The position numbers and the translations under genes are program-made. This document shows positions 18,515 through 27,829 of a stretch of DNA of 54,574 bases, piece after piece (positions within the stretch are counted from its first letter, which is position 1; each line of letters starts with the position of its first letter). Source of the stretch: Alphaproteobacteria bacterium (GTDB taxonomy: Bacteria; Pseudomonadota; Alphaproteobacteria; JAEUKQ01; JAIBAD01); NCBI GenBank assembly GCA_019695395.1, contig JAIBAD010000007.1, positions 1 through 54,574 of the forward strand. Reading direction: 5' to 3'. The notes under the pieces are model-generated. The model worked only from the letters and a program-made list of their open reading frames with translations, searched no databases and was not told where the DNA came from.

Positions 18515-21247
18515 ATGACAAAAAAAATGCTTATCGACGTTCTTCAACCCGAAGAAACACGTATTGCCGTTATTGATGGAAAAAAATTAGAAGAATTTGA
18601 TTTTGAAACTAGTGGCAAAAAACTTATTAAAGGCAATATTTATCTCGCAAAAATTGTTCGTGTAGAACCATCTTTACAAGCAGCTTTCGTAGATTATGGT
18701 GGTAATCGTCATGGTTTTTTAGCTTTTAATGAAATTCATCCCGATTATTATAAAATACCTGTCGAAGATCGCGAAGCACTTTTAGACGCAAAAGCTAAAG
18801 AACGTCGGGATAAAGCAGCGCAAGAATTATTTCTAGATGATCATTTTGAAGAAATGATTTCTGAAGCTGTACCAACAGAATCATTTCATTCAGAAGATTC
18901 TACGAGTGAAAAATCTTCTACTCATCTTGAAATTAATGAAGAATTTAAGTCTTCATCATCTATGCCTTTACAAACCGATTATGGGTATGAACCTAAAATA
19001 ACCCAGGAAATTTTTATAGATGACACTTTAACACCACGAGAACACTCTGAAAATACTTTCCTCTCAGATACAAATAATGTACAGAAAAATGATCAGTCAG
19101 TTCCATTTGTACAAAATGGTTTTTCAGAAAATCCATCTAATGATAATACAACCCCTGTCCTCCATTCATTGGAAGAGAATGTTGACATAACCCTTTCACA
19201 AAACCAAGATTTACCGGTCTCTGATGAAAATGATGGAATAGAAAACATACCAAATGATATGTCCGTATCCCATAATACTCGTGCTACCCAACTTTTACGT
19301 AAATATAAAATACAAGAAGTTATTAAAAGACGGCAAATACTATTGGTTCAAGTTGTTAAAGAAGAACGCGGTAACAAAGGGGCAGCTCTTACAACCTATT
19401 TATCTTTAGCTGGTCGTTATTGTGTTCTTATGCCTAATACAAGACATGGGGGTGGTGTAAGTCGTAAAATTACGTCAAATGAAGATCGTAAAAGATTGAA
19501 ATCTTTTATGTCTGAATTATCACCTCTTGAAGATATGTCTGTTATTATCCGTACAGCAGGAAGCGAACGGTCCAAAACCGAATTAAAAAAAGACTTGGAT
19601 TATTTAACAAGATTGTGGTCTGACATACGCGATCTGACTTTACGTTCAACTGCCCCAATTCTTGTTTATGAAGAAGCTAATTTAATTAAACGTTGTATTC
19701 GTGATCTTTACGATAAAGACATTGATGAAGTTCTTGTCCAAGGTGAAGAAGCTTATAAACATGCTAAAACATTTATGAAGTTACTTATGCCTAGTCACGC
19801 AAAAAAAATTAAACTATATCGTGACGCAAGCATACCTTTATTCCAAAGATTCCAGGTAGAAACCCAACTAGATATAATGCACAATCCAGTTGTTCAATTA
19901 AAGTCTGGAGGATATATCGTCATCAATACGACAGAGGCCTTAGTTGCTATAGATGTAAATTCTGGCCGCGCAACCCGGGAAAGAAACATTGAAGAAACTG
20001 CTTTTCGTACTAACCTTGAAGCAGCAGAAGAAGTTGCCCGTCAATTAAGATTACGTGACCTTGCGGGATTAATAGTCATTGATTTTATTGATATGGAAGA
20101 AACTAAAAATAAAACTGCTGTCGAAAGACGATTAAGAGAATGCACAAGAAATGACCGTGCAAAAATTCAATTGGGATACATAAGTCCTTTTGGTCTGTTA
20201 GAATTATCTCGTCAAAGATTACGGCCTTCTTTATTTGAAAGCCATACAGAAACCTGTCCTTATTGCAAAGGTATGGGACATGTACGATCTATTGAATCAA
20301 CAGCTCTTCATATTTTGCGTTCAATAGAAGAAGAAAAAAAGTATAAATCTTGCACAATTTTAACTGTTACTCTGCCCGTTGCTGTTGCTTTTCATATTTT
20401 AAATCAAAAGCGTAAAACAGTTACAGATATGGAGAAACGTAACGGTTATCAAATTTTTTTCAAAGGTGATGATAAACTAATTGCAACGGATTATCGTGTA
20501 GATTTTGTTAAAGAACCAATAAAATCTGAAAAAAAATCTTCGACACCTGTTAATTTACCTCCTCTCAATCTGCCAGAAGATCAAAATGGTGATGAACCCG
20601 CTTTAAAACAAAAAAATTCTATACCAACGGAAGATGGTACCAACCTGATAGATGAACAAATTCAATTAACGAAAGATAATAAAACACACCGCACTTCATC
20701 ACCCCAACATGGAAAAAAACGCCATTTAGGGCAAAAAAATAATCCCAAAAGCTATCAAGAAAGAATTATTGAACGTTATCGAAATTTAGACAAAATTGAA
20801 GAGGATACAGTAGAAGTATCAAAAACACATAATTTACAACCACCTGAAGAAGATGAAAATTATCTTATGGCTATATCATCAAATTCTTCTATTGAAGAAA
20901 ATAAACCTGTAAAAAAACAAGATGGTAATCGCCAAAAACGTGGGTATTTTAATAAAAAAGATAAAAGAAAATATTCACCCCATTATAAAAAGAGAACTCA
21001 TTATAAAGATAAAATATCAGATCAAGAAACTGAGCGTAATGAACATGTTTCTGAATCCAATTTTGTTTCTCCAAGTTCGCTAGAAACGAAGAGTTATAAT
21101 GAAACACAAAAACATGAAGAAACAGAAAATAGCTCTTTACCTAAGTCTCCTTTTTCTTATGAAGAACAAATGGATCATCCGTTACCTAGAGCTGAAAAAA
21201 AAGATGCACGCCAAGGCTGGTGGAGTAAACTAGTAAAAAAAAGTTAG
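18515..21247 (+). CDS. rne: Ribonuclease E
   Basis: Essential endoribonuclease for mRNA decay and rRNA/tRNA processing. Of 910 residues, the first 95 start the S1 domain (GNIYLAKIVRVEPSLQAAF, YGGNRHGFLAF). About residues 95-250 form an acidic Ser/Asn-rich insertion, typical of alphaproteobacterial RNase E, before the S1 fold resumes at RRQILLVQVVKEERGNKGAA. The catalytic domain has AIDVNSGRAT and VIDFIDMEE with the two metal-binding aspartates, and the zinc-link CPYCKGMG. From about 670 on the protein is Lys/Glu/Asn-rich and likely disordered, matching the degradosome scaffold. GAGG ten bases before the ATG supports the start. Confidence 0.95.
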   Translation: MTKKMLIDVLQPEETRIAVIDGKKLEEFDFETSGKKLIKGNIYLAKIVRVEPSLQAAFVDYGGNRHGFLAFNEIHPDYYKIPVEDREALLDAKAKERRDKAAQELFLDDHFEEMISEAVPTESFHSEDSTSEKSSTHLEINEEFKSSSSMPLQTDYGYEPKITQEIFIDDTLTPREHSENTFLSDTNNVQKNDQSVPFVQNGFSENPSNDNTTPVLHSLEENVDITLSQNQDLPVSDENDGIENIPNDMSVSHNTRATQLLRKYKIQEVIKRRQILLVQVVKEERGNKGAALTTYLSLAGRYCVLMPNTRHGGGVSRKITSNEDRKRLKSFMSELSPLEDMSVIIRTAGSERSKTELKKDLDYLTRLWSDIRDLTLRSTAPILVYEEANLIKRCIRDLYDKDIDEVLVQGEEAYKHAKTFMKLLMPSHAKKIKLYRDASIPLFQRFQVETQLDIMHNPVVQLKSGGYIVINTTEALVAIDVNSGRATRERNIEETAFRTNLEAAEEVARQLRLRDLAGLIVIDFIDMEETKNKTAVERRLRECTRNDRAKIQLGYISPFGLLELSRQRLRPSLFESHTETCPYCKGMGHVRSIESTALHILRSIEEEKKYKSCTILTVTLPVAVAFHILNQKRKTVTDMEKRNGYQIFFKGDDKLIATDYRVDFVKEPIKSEKKSSTPVNLPPLNLPEDQNGDEPALKQKNSIPTEDGTNLIDEQIQLTKDNKTHRTSSPQHGKKRHLGQKNNPKSYQERIIERYRNLDKIEEDTVEVSKTHNLQPPEEDENYLMAISSNSSIEENKPVKKQDGNRQKRGYFNKKDKRKYSPHYKKRTHYKDKISDQETERNEHVSESNFVSPSSLETKSYNETQKHEETENSSLPKSPFSYEEQMDHPLPRAEKKDARQGWWSKLVKKS

Positions 21248-21277
21248 CTTAGCCCTATCTATAGATTAGAAATAATT

Positions 21278-22909
21278 TTAGTCTACTACGATTACACCTA
21301 ATCCATTGCCACGCGGATCTGAAGCTACCTCACAACTTTGCTCCTTACCCGGTAATCCTTCAGGACACCAAATGGCATTCACACGTCCAACAATACCACC
21401 TTGGTCCAAATTATGCCCATGCTGCTTTAAGGATTCAAGAACAGATTCTTTTTCATTTTCTTCATAAAGAACAACATCTCCAACTGTACTATAATGTAAT
21501 CTTGGGTTGCCTATTACTTGGTTAAGTTTTTTATCTAAAACATTCGTTTGCATTAAAACATAAATTAAAGAGCTTGCAGCAGTTGCACCACCTGATGCAC
21601 TTGTCCCATAATGAAAGGCACCTGAATATCCATTTACAACAAGCGCTGGACCCAGTGCATTATACCCATCACCATTTTTACCTGCCGCAGAAGACCATAA
21701 TATTCCTAAGCCTGGGATAACATGACCATTACCAAAAAGGGCGTTCATTGTAAAATTACAAGCAATAGCCATACCTTCAGCATCTGCAATAACAAAACCA
21801 GCAGCCCACGGATTCTGATCTTGATTAATTGGCTGATCAGTTAAGCTTGACAAAGGAGTCATTTTAGTATGAGAAATACCTTCTACTAGATTATCAATAT
21901 AATCTTCATCAAGTAACTTTTCAATTGATGGGGCTGTTATGTCTCCATTTTGATTTAACCATCGACTTTCTTCTACATACGCACGTTTTAAAAGTTCAAC
22001 AAAGATATGCGGTTTTTCATCTTCTCTTGCTCCTTGGTATAATCCACTCGTTAAAAAACCATGACCCGATTGAAGCATCAATAAAAACTGTGCTTCAAAA
22101 AGGCCATTCGCAGCAGGAGGAGATGCAAAATGAACCATATTACGTCCAAGTTCTAATTTGATTGTATCAACAAAATTAGGTTTTACAGATGCTAACAATT
22201 CAGATGTTATAGGAATATTGGACGCCTGGGCAGCTTCGCCAATTTGTTTAGCAAGTAATCCTATATAAAAGTCATTGGCACCTCTTGCACGCAACCCTCC
22301 CAAAACGTCTGCTAGTGCTGGTTGAACTAACATACTACCTTCATCAAGTAATGTACCATCAACTTTGGTAAAAACAGCACTTGTTGCGGGATCTTGACGT
22401 AAATAATTATCGGCTGTCAGAATTTCACGCGCTAAAGCCCGGCTTACTTTAAATCCTTTACGCGCAAGATTTTCAGCTGGAATAACAACCTCTTGCCATT
22501 TTAAGTCCCCATATCGTGCATGTAAGGCCGCCATACCTCTTATAGCTCCAGGTTGGCCTAAATTAGCTTGTTCATTTAACGTATAAGGCAAGAAATTTAT
22601 AGATTCGGTTCTCGCAGGTTTTTTATCTTTCGGTTTAGCCGCATAATGAACGAGGCATATACCACCCCCCCCTAACCCTACAGATGAAGGCATTGTAACC
22701 GTCATTGTAAAATAGGCAGCAGCGGCAGCATCAGCTGCTGTTCCACCAGCTTTTAAGATATCACTAGCAACTTGAATCGTATAAGGTTCATCAGCAACAA
22801 CTATGCCTAAAAAATCTTGTGTTGCTTCTTTTGTTTCTTCTGCTTGCCAACTACAAGATACTAAGATTAATATTATTGTATAACTAATAAAATAAAAGAA
22901 TCTTTTCAT
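21278..22909 (-). CDS. Gamma-glutamyltransferase-like lipoprotein lacking the catalytic threonine
   Basis: About 543 residues with the gamma-glutamyltranspeptidase fold. The start at 22909 gives a lipoprotein signal (MKRFFYFISY, lipobox LVSC at about residue 19); the frame extends further upstream but would overlap the divergent protease gene. Family landmarks are present: GLGGGGICLVHY, LGQPGAIRGMAALH, NFTMNALFGNG, GTSASGGATAASSL and ASDPRGNGLG. The autoprocessing site is not: where active enzymes have Thr-Thr-His-x-Ser-Val-Val-Asp, this protein has AAGFVIAD, so the nucleophile Thr is Ala. The substrate-binding Arg of the FRE motif is also absent (FLP). It is therefore probably a non-processing pseudoenzyme, perhaps a binding protein. 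This rests on my manual alignment. Confidence 0.82.
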   Translation of the reverse strand: MKRFFYFISYTIILILVSCSWQAEETKEATQDFLGIVVADEPYTIQVASDILKAGGTAADAAAAAYFTMTVTMPSSVGLGGGGICLVHYAAKPKDKKPARTESINFLPYTLNEQANLGQPGAIRGMAALHARYGDLKWQEVVIPAENLARKGFKVSRALAREILTADNYLRQDPATSAVFTKVDGTLLDEGSMLVQPALADVLGGLRARGANDFYIGLLAKQIGEAAQASNIPITSELLASVKPNFVDTIKLELGRNMVHFASPPAANGLFEAQFLLMLQSGHGFLTSGLYQGAREDEKPHIFVELLKRAYVEESRWLNQNGDITAPSIEKLLDEDYIDNLVEGISHTKMTPLSSLTDQPINQDQNPWAAGFVIADAEGMAIACNFTMNALFGNGHVIPGLGILWSSAAGKNGDGYNALGPALVVNGYSGAFHYGTSASGGATAASSLIYVLMQTNVLDKKLNQVIGNPRLHYSTVGDVVLYEENEKESVLESLKQHGHNLDQGGIVGRVNAIWCPEGLPGKEQSCEVASDPRGNGLGVIVVD

Positions 22910-22946
22910 ACTTAAACTTTTTAGATCACAAAAACGAGTTATAAAT

Positions 22947-24341
22947 TTGTACAAAATTTTTCTCTCCTTAAAATACTCTTTAACTATCTTTCTTTTTTTT
23001 ATGAGCTTATATCCTATTAACATAGTTGATACGGTCAAAGCTGCTCCAACCAATAAAATCAGTTTTATTCGTGATTCAGAAATTGAAAATATCATTAGAT
23101 CCTATGCAACACCTATATTTAGTGCAGCCAATCTCGAAGCTGATTCTATTCCAGTTTATATCATTGAAGACGAAAATTTAAATGCTTTTGTTGCAGGAGG
23201 CATGAAAGTCTTTATTCACACTGGCCTACTTATGCAAACCGAAACTCCAAACCAACTTATTGGAGTTATTGCCCACGAAACAGGCCATATAGCTGGAGGA
23301 CATTTAGCAAGAGCGCAAGAACAACTGGAAAACGCTACTATCGAAGATATTATTGCAACAGTCTTGGGTATAGGGGCAGTTGTGGCAGGGGGGATAGGTG
23401 GTGCGGGCATGGATAATAGAGCGGCTGGGATTCTTTTAAATTCTGGAGCAGGGGTTGGATTACAATCCATGCTTCAACATACGCGAACGCAAGAAGCAGC
23501 AGCCGATCAAGCAGCTCTTTCTTATTTAGATCGCACAGGCCAATCATCTAAAGGTTTTTTAGAATTTTTTCAAATTTTAAAAAGTCAGGAAAACATGTTG
23601 GGGAGCCAACAAAACGTTTATCTACGTAGCCATCCTTTAACTGAAGATAGAATCAAAGCTGTTCGGGAGCATTTTAATCATTCTCCTTTTTCTTCACGTA
23701 TTGATTCACCACAAAAACTTGCCTTACATCAACGAATGAAAGCAAAACTTATTGGTTATTTTATGCCTTTACAAACGGTTTTACAACTTTATCCAGAAAG
23801 TAATACAAGTGATATTGCCCGTTATGCCAGAGCTTTTGCTTATTACAGATCAAGTCAAACAAATAAAAGTATCGCTTTGATGGATAATCTTCTTCAACAA
23901 TCACCCAATGATCCTTATTATAATGAATTTAAAGGACAAATCCTTTTTGAAACTGGGCATAATCAAGAAGCATTACCTTATTACCAAAAAGCTGTTGATT
24001 TACTTCCCAATGATCCTTTACTTCGTCTGGAGTTAGGACGTGTTGAAATTGAAAGTGAAAATCCACAAAACAATCTTTCAGCTATTACAAATCTTGAAAG
24101 AACACTACAAAAAGAACCCGATAATTCAAATGCATGGCGGCTTCTTAGTATTGCGTATGGACGTAGCGGCAATCTTGGTATGGCAGCTCTCGCCCTTGCT
24201 GAAGAGCAAAGTGCACGTGGCCACCAAGAGGAAGCCAAACAACAAGCAGAACGTGCTTTAAAATTACTTCCCTATGGATCGCCAGGTTGGTTACGTGCCC
24301 AAGATATTCAAAATGAAGCCAAAATTTCTAAAAATAAATAA
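22947..24341 (+). CDS. M48 family metalloprotease with TPR repeats (BepA/YfgC-like)
   Basis: A 464-residue exported zinc protease. It has a signal peptide (residues about 1-32, ending near VKAAP), then the M48 domain with zinc motif HETGH in GVIAHETGHIAGGHLARAQ (about 107-125) and the third ligand Glu in QEAAADQAALSYL (about 180). Residues 270-460 are TPR-like helices (NKSIALMDNLLQQSPNDPYY, QEALPYYQKAVDLLPNDPLL). BepA-type proteins act in the periplasm on stalled outer-membrane proteins and help LptD assembly; this role is inferred. The gene is divergent from the GGT-like lipoprotein gene with only 37 bases between starts, and heads the M48-dsbA-aroQ-accBC-aat direction. Confidence 0.9.
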   Translation: MYKIFLSLKYSLTIFLFFMSLYPINIVDTVKAAPTNKISFIRDSEIENIIRSYATPIFSAANLEADSIPVYIIEDENLNAFVAGGMKVFIHTGLLMQTETPNQLIGVIAHETGHIAGGHLARAQEQLENATIEDIIATVLGIGAVVAGGIGGAGMDNRAAGILLNSGAGVGLQSMLQHTRTQEAAADQAALSYLDRTGQSSKGFLEFFQILKSQENMLGSQQNVYLRSHPLTEDRIKAVREHFNHSPFSSRIDSPQKLALHQRMKAKLIGYFMPLQTVLQLYPESNTSDIARYARAFAYYRSSQTNKSIALMDNLLQQSPNDPYYNEFKGQILFETGHNQEALPYYQKAVDLLPNDPLLRLELGRVEIESENPQNNLSAITNLERTLQKEPDNSNAWRLLSIAYGRSGNLGMAALALAEEQSARGHQEEAKQQAERALKLLPYGSPGWLRAQDIQNEAKISKNK

Positions 24342-24433
24342 AAATTCTATCGAAAAAAAAACAAACTATGCTATTTTAAAGAATATTTTTATTATTTAAT
24401 ATTAATAGATATTTACTTAAAAGGTTTCAAAAA

Positions 24434-24700
24434 ATGTAATCCTATAAAATAGGCCAATCTTGTTCCATGCCCCTTAATAAAGATCCACAAGGCGGTGGCT
24501 CAAATATAGATGGGACAAAGAATAAGATGTATTGTAGTTATTGCTATCAAAATGGACAATTCACGTCAGAGATGAAAGTTTAAGATATGCAGCAATTAGT
24601 TAAAAATAAAATGAAAGAGATGGGTTTTCCTGGATTTATCGCTTCCCTTTTTGTAAGAAAAATTCCTAAACTCTATCAATGGAAACGAAATAATCGTTAA
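24434..24700 (+). pseudogene. Degraded zinc-ribbon protein gene (PF12674-like)
   Basis: An unbroken reading register, apart from two TAA codons, encodes a recognisable small zinc-ribbon protein. It reads ATG-TAA-SYKIGQSCSMPLNKD, then GTKNKMYCSYCYQNGQF, then after the second TAA (24581-24583) a tail with KEMGFPGFIAS and KLYQWKRNNR. The pattern Cys-x-Met-Pro-Leu, Tyr-Cys-x-Tyr-Cys-Tyr and the basic Trp-containing tail matches the 'putative zinc ribbon domain' family. The stops are at codon 2 and near the middle; no frameshift is needed to restore the family pattern. It is most simply a recent pseudogene by two point changes. It lies in the 400-base gap between the M48 gene and the dsbA-like gene, whose remainder shows no other gene. 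Confidence 0.7.
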
Positions 24701-24742
24701 AGCATTATTATCCTATAATATTATTGTCATATATCGATTAAA

Positions 24743-25510
24743 ATGATTTATAATAACCCAGAATCTAAACTATATAAATTTCTTTGTTTTTTATTTGTTA
24801 TTATAATTTTAAGTTTTGTTATTTATCAAAATAGTTTTTTTACGCAAACGGTGAATAAAATCTTTTTGGATACCCAAAATTTTATTCACTATTTTTATAA
24901 TGATATACGTCCCATATCAGATCTGGCCAATTCTGTACCCAATCAACATAAATCATCTAACAAAGAATCATCAAAACAAGATCAAATAACTATATTAAAA
25001 AAGGATATTTTCTTTAATCTTCATGATCCTTTTTTAGGGGATATAAATGCACCCTATAAAATTGCTTTTTTCTTTGATTACAGATGTTCCTATTGTAAGT
25101 CTATATCAACAAAATTGATACAAAGATTACAAACTGAAAAAGATATAAAAATTATTTTTAAAGAATTTCCTATTTTAGGTCCCATATCTATTCTTGCTTC
25201 AAAAGCAGCACTGGCAGCGAATAAACAGCAAAAATATTATGAAATTCATCAAGCTTTCATGGATCTAAAACAACCTTTATCCCAAGATATAATTGAAGAT
25301 ATTGCCCAAAAAATTGGACTAAATATGGAACAATTTGATCAAGATATGAATGACCCAGAAATCAACACTATTTTATCAATTAATCAAAATAGTGCTGAAA
25401 AACTTGACATAACTGGTACACCAACCTTTATTGTAGATAATCTGATTATTCCAGGTGTCATTGATCCTGAAGAAATGGTATCTTTAATAAAAAATCAGAA
25501 TATTAATTAA
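24743..25510 (+). CDS. DsbA-family thiol:disulfide interchange protein
   Basis: A 255-residue thioredoxin-fold protein with an N-terminal membrane anchor (about residues 12-30), so it faces the periplasm. The active site is CSYC at residues 115-118 in FFDYRCSYCKSI; the cis-proline segment is TGTPTFIVDN near residue 230. The order resembles the Com1/DsbA-like family found before aroQ in many alphaproteobacteria. It probably oxidises or isomerises disulfides in exported proteins. The spacing to aroQ is 24 bases, so the genes are likely co-transcribed. No DsbB partner is in the window. Confidence 0.87.
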   Translation: MIYNNPESKLYKFLCFLFVIIILSFVIYQNSFFTQTVNKIFLDTQNFIHYFYNDIRPISDLANSVPNQHKSSNKESSKQDQITILKKDIFFNLHDPFLGDINAPYKIAFFFDYRCSYCKSISTKLIQRLQTEKDIKIIFKEFPILGPISILASKAALAANKQQKYYEIHQAFMDLKQPLSQDIIEDIAQKIGLNMEQFDQDMNDPEINTILSINQNSAEKLDITGTPTFIVDNLIIPGVIDPEEMVSLIKNQNIN

Positions 25511-25534
25511 CAAATTTGAGATTTTTATTTTCAC

Positions 25535-25996
25535 ATGACTTCTAGCGCTAATATTATAATAATTAATGGCCCTAATCTTAATATGTTAGGTATGCGAGAA
25601 CCAGAAATTTATGGATCAGTAACTTTAGGTGATATAGAAGAACAATGCCATAGTGTGGCCCATGATCTTAATCTTCATATTGATTTTTTTCAATCTAATC
25701 TTGAAGGTGATTTAATTAATTGGGTTCAACAAGCACCCGAAACATATGATGGTGTTATTATTAATCCTGCAGGCTACGGTGCCACATCTATAGCTTTACT
25801 TGATGCTTTACTTATGACTAAACTTCCTGTTATTGAAGTACATGTATCAAACATTTATCGGCGTGAATCATTTCGCCATCATTCTTATGTAAGTCTTGCC
25901 TCCCAGGGAATTATTTGTGGACTAGGGGCACAAGGATATAGTTTAGCATTACGAGCTATGGCAGAAATAATTGGTGTAATAAAGGTAGAAGAATAA
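25535..25996 (+). CDS. aroQ: 3-dehydroquinate dehydratase, type II
   Basis: Third step of the shikimate pathway, dehydrating 3-dehydroquinate. The 153-residue length is standard for the dodecameric type II enzyme. INGPNLNMLGMREPEIYG (residues 10-27) contains the catalytic loop with Arg21 and Tyr26; NPAGYGATSIAL and EVHVSNIYRRESFRHHS carry the conserved Asn, His and Arg residues. Its TAA stop shares one base with the accB ATG, so the two are translationally coupled. This aroQ-accB-accC order is standard in alphaproteobacteria. Confidence 0.96.
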   Translation: MTSSANIIIINGPNLNMLGMREPEIYGSVTLGDIEEQCHSVAHDLNLHIDFFQSNLEGDLINWVQQAPETYDGVIINPAGYGATSIALLDALLMTKLPVIEVHVSNIYRRESFRHHSYVSLASQGIICGLGAQGYSLALRAMAEIIGVIKVEE

Positions 25997-26451
25997 TGGT
26001 AACAAAAAAATTTGATATTGATGAGAAACTTGTCCAAAAGCTTGCGCAACTTTTGACTGACAATAATTTAAATGAGATTGAATTTGAAAGTGGAGACCAA
26101 CGTATTCGTATTAATAAGGCAGGATCTGGATTGGGGCATGTTATAAACGCACCATCCTCCGTACCAATAAATAGTTCTGTTGTAAATACCCCTATATCTA
26201 GTACATTAGATGTATCCCAAGATGCTGTAACATCACCTATGGTTGGGACAATTTATCTTGCGGCAGAACCAGGTGCCAAGCCTTTCATTAGTGTAGGTAA
26301 CACTGTAAGCAAAGGTCAAACTTTACTAATTATTGAAGCTATGAAAGTTATGAATCCTATTCAATCTCCTAAAAATGGCGTGATAAAAACTATTTTAGTA
26401 AGTGATGGCCAACCTGTAGAATATGGCGAACCTCTTGTTATTATTCAGTAA
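25996..26451 (+). CDS. accB: Acetyl-CoA carboxylase biotin carboxyl carrier protein
   Basis: Carries biotin for the first committed step of fatty-acid synthesis. In 151 residues there is an N-terminal helical region, a Ser/Pro/Val-rich linker (about 45-75), and a biotinyl domain (SPMVGTIYLAAEPGAKPF) with the attachment Lys117 in the canonical EAMKVMN. Length and layout are normal. The start overlaps the aroQ stop by one base and accC follows after five bases, so the three form one translational unit. Confidence 0.96.
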   Translation: MVTKKFDIDEKLVQKLAQLLTDNNLNEIEFESGDQRIRINKAGSGLGHVINAPSSVPINSSVVNTPISSTLDVSQDAVTSPMVGTIYLAAEPGAKPFISVGNTVSKGQTLLIIEAMKVMNPIQSPKNGVIKTILVSDGQPVEYGEPLVIIQ

Positions 26452-26456
26452 AATTC

Positions 26457-27800
26457 ATGTTTGAAAAAGTTTTAATAGCCAATCGTGGGGAAATTGCGCT
26501 TCGTATTCATCGTGCATGCCGGGAAATGGGTATTCGCACCGTTGCTGTCCATTCTACAGCTGATGCCCAAGCTAAACATGTTTTATTAGCCGATGAAGCC
26601 GTATGTATTGGCCCTGCGGCGTCTAAAGATAGTTATCTTAACATTCCCGCTATTCTTTCGGCTGCTACAATTACAGGTGCAGATGCCATACATCCAGGTA
26701 TAGGTTTTTTGTCAGAAAATGCAAAATTTGCCCAAATGGTTGAAGAACATGGTTTTTGTTTTATTGGTCCAAGCCCTGAACATTTATCTTTGATGGGTGA
26801 CAAAATAAGGGCCAAAGAAGCCGCGATTAATCTTGGTCTTCCTGTCGTACCAGGTTCAGAAGGTGCTATTAAAGGCGATGATGAAGCTATACAAATTGCA
26901 TCTTCTATTGGATATCCGGTCTTGATTAAAGCTGCGGCAGGTGGTGGTGGAAAGGGCATGAAAATTGCAACCAGTGATGCTGATATGTCCCAAGCCTTAA
27001 GCCTAGCCCGCGCAGAAGCTAAAGCTAATTTTGGTAGCGACGAAGTTTATATGGAAAAATATTTATCCCATCCAAGACATATTGAAATTCAAGTCTTGGC
27101 AGATCATCATGGGAATGTTATTCATTTGGGCGAGCGGGATTGTTCTCTCCAGCGACGTCATCAAAAATTATTAGAGGAAGCCCTATCCCCTGCCCTTAAT
27201 TCAGATCAAAGAATGGCTATTGGTGAAACTGTAACCAAAGCTATGAAAAAGCTTGGCTATCGAAGTGTTGGAACGGTTGAGTTTTTATTCCAAGATGGAC
27301 AATTTTATTTTATTGAAATGAATACACGGCTTCAGGTTGAACACCCTATTTCAGAAATGATCACAGGCATTGATTTGGTACGTGAGCAAATTCGCGTGTC
27401 TACCGGATCTTTTCTTGAACTTAAACAAAAAGATGTTGTTTTTAATGGACATGCTATTGAATGTCGTATTAATGCCGAAAATCCAATTGATTTTAGGCCT
27501 TCACCCGGACTTGTAACCGATTTTCATGCCCCTGGTGGTTTAGGGATCAGAGTTGATTCTGCGCTTTATGCTGGGTACCGCGTTCCACCCCATTATGATA
27601 GTTTAATTGCAAAATTAATTGTCCATGGGAACAGCCGTAATGAATGTATTATGCGCCTTAAACGTGCTTTGGAAGAAATTCATATTGGCGGTATCGATAC
27701 TGTCATTCCCCTTCACAGAAAATTAATAACCAACAGCGATTTTATTAACGGTGATTATGATATCCGCTGGTTAGAAAAATTTGTTGAGCAAAAATCTTAA
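26457..27800 (+). CDS. accC: Biotin carboxylase subunit of acetyl-CoA carboxylase
   Basis: ATP-dependent carboxylation of the biotin on AccB. The 447-residue protein is full length: FEKVLIANRGEIALRIHRA at the start, ATP-grasp glycine loop AAAGGGGKGMK near residue 160, EKYLSHPRHIEIQV, the HLGERDCSLQRRHQK catalytic region, and FIEMNTRLQVEHPISE with metal-binding Glu and Asn. It directly follows accB with a five-base gap and precedes aat by 29 bases. Nothing unusual is seen. Confidence 0.97.
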   Translation: MFEKVLIANRGEIALRIHRACREMGIRTVAVHSTADAQAKHVLLADEAVCIGPAASKDSYLNIPAILSAATITGADAIHPGIGFLSENAKFAQMVEEHGFCFIGPSPEHLSLMGDKIRAKEAAINLGLPVVPGSEGAIKGDDEAIQIASSIGYPVLIKAAAGGGGKGMKIATSDADMSQALSLARAEAKANFGSDEVYMEKYLSHPRHIEIQVLADHHGNVIHLGERDCSLQRRHQKLLEEALSPALNSDQRMAIGETVTKAMKKLGYRSVGTVEFLFQDGQFYFIEMNTRLQVEHPISEMITGIDLVREQIRVSTGSFLELKQKDVVFNGHAIECRINAENPIDFRPSPGLVTDFHAPGGLGIRVDSALYAGYRVPPHYDSLIAKLIVHGNSRNECIMRLKRALEEIHIGGIDTVIPLHRKLITNSDFINGDYDIRWLEKFVEQKS

Positions 27801-27829
27801 CCTCGCTTAAAAATTACAGTTAAGCATTA

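Noticed and set aside
18268-18576. 102-codon open frame upstream of and overlapping rne
   Set aside because: It overlaps the rne start in another frame, has no Shine-Dalgarno sequence and no recognisable features; AT-rich spacers make such frames by chance.
22910-23095. N-terminal extension of the GGT-like gene
   Set aside because: It would overlap the divergent M48 gene and hide a clean lipoprotein signal that begins at 22909.
24581-24583. Read-through or recoding of the TAA in the zinc-ribbon gene
   Set aside because: A second TAA occurs at codon 2 and ordinary TAA stops end genes throughout the window, so simple loss is more likely.
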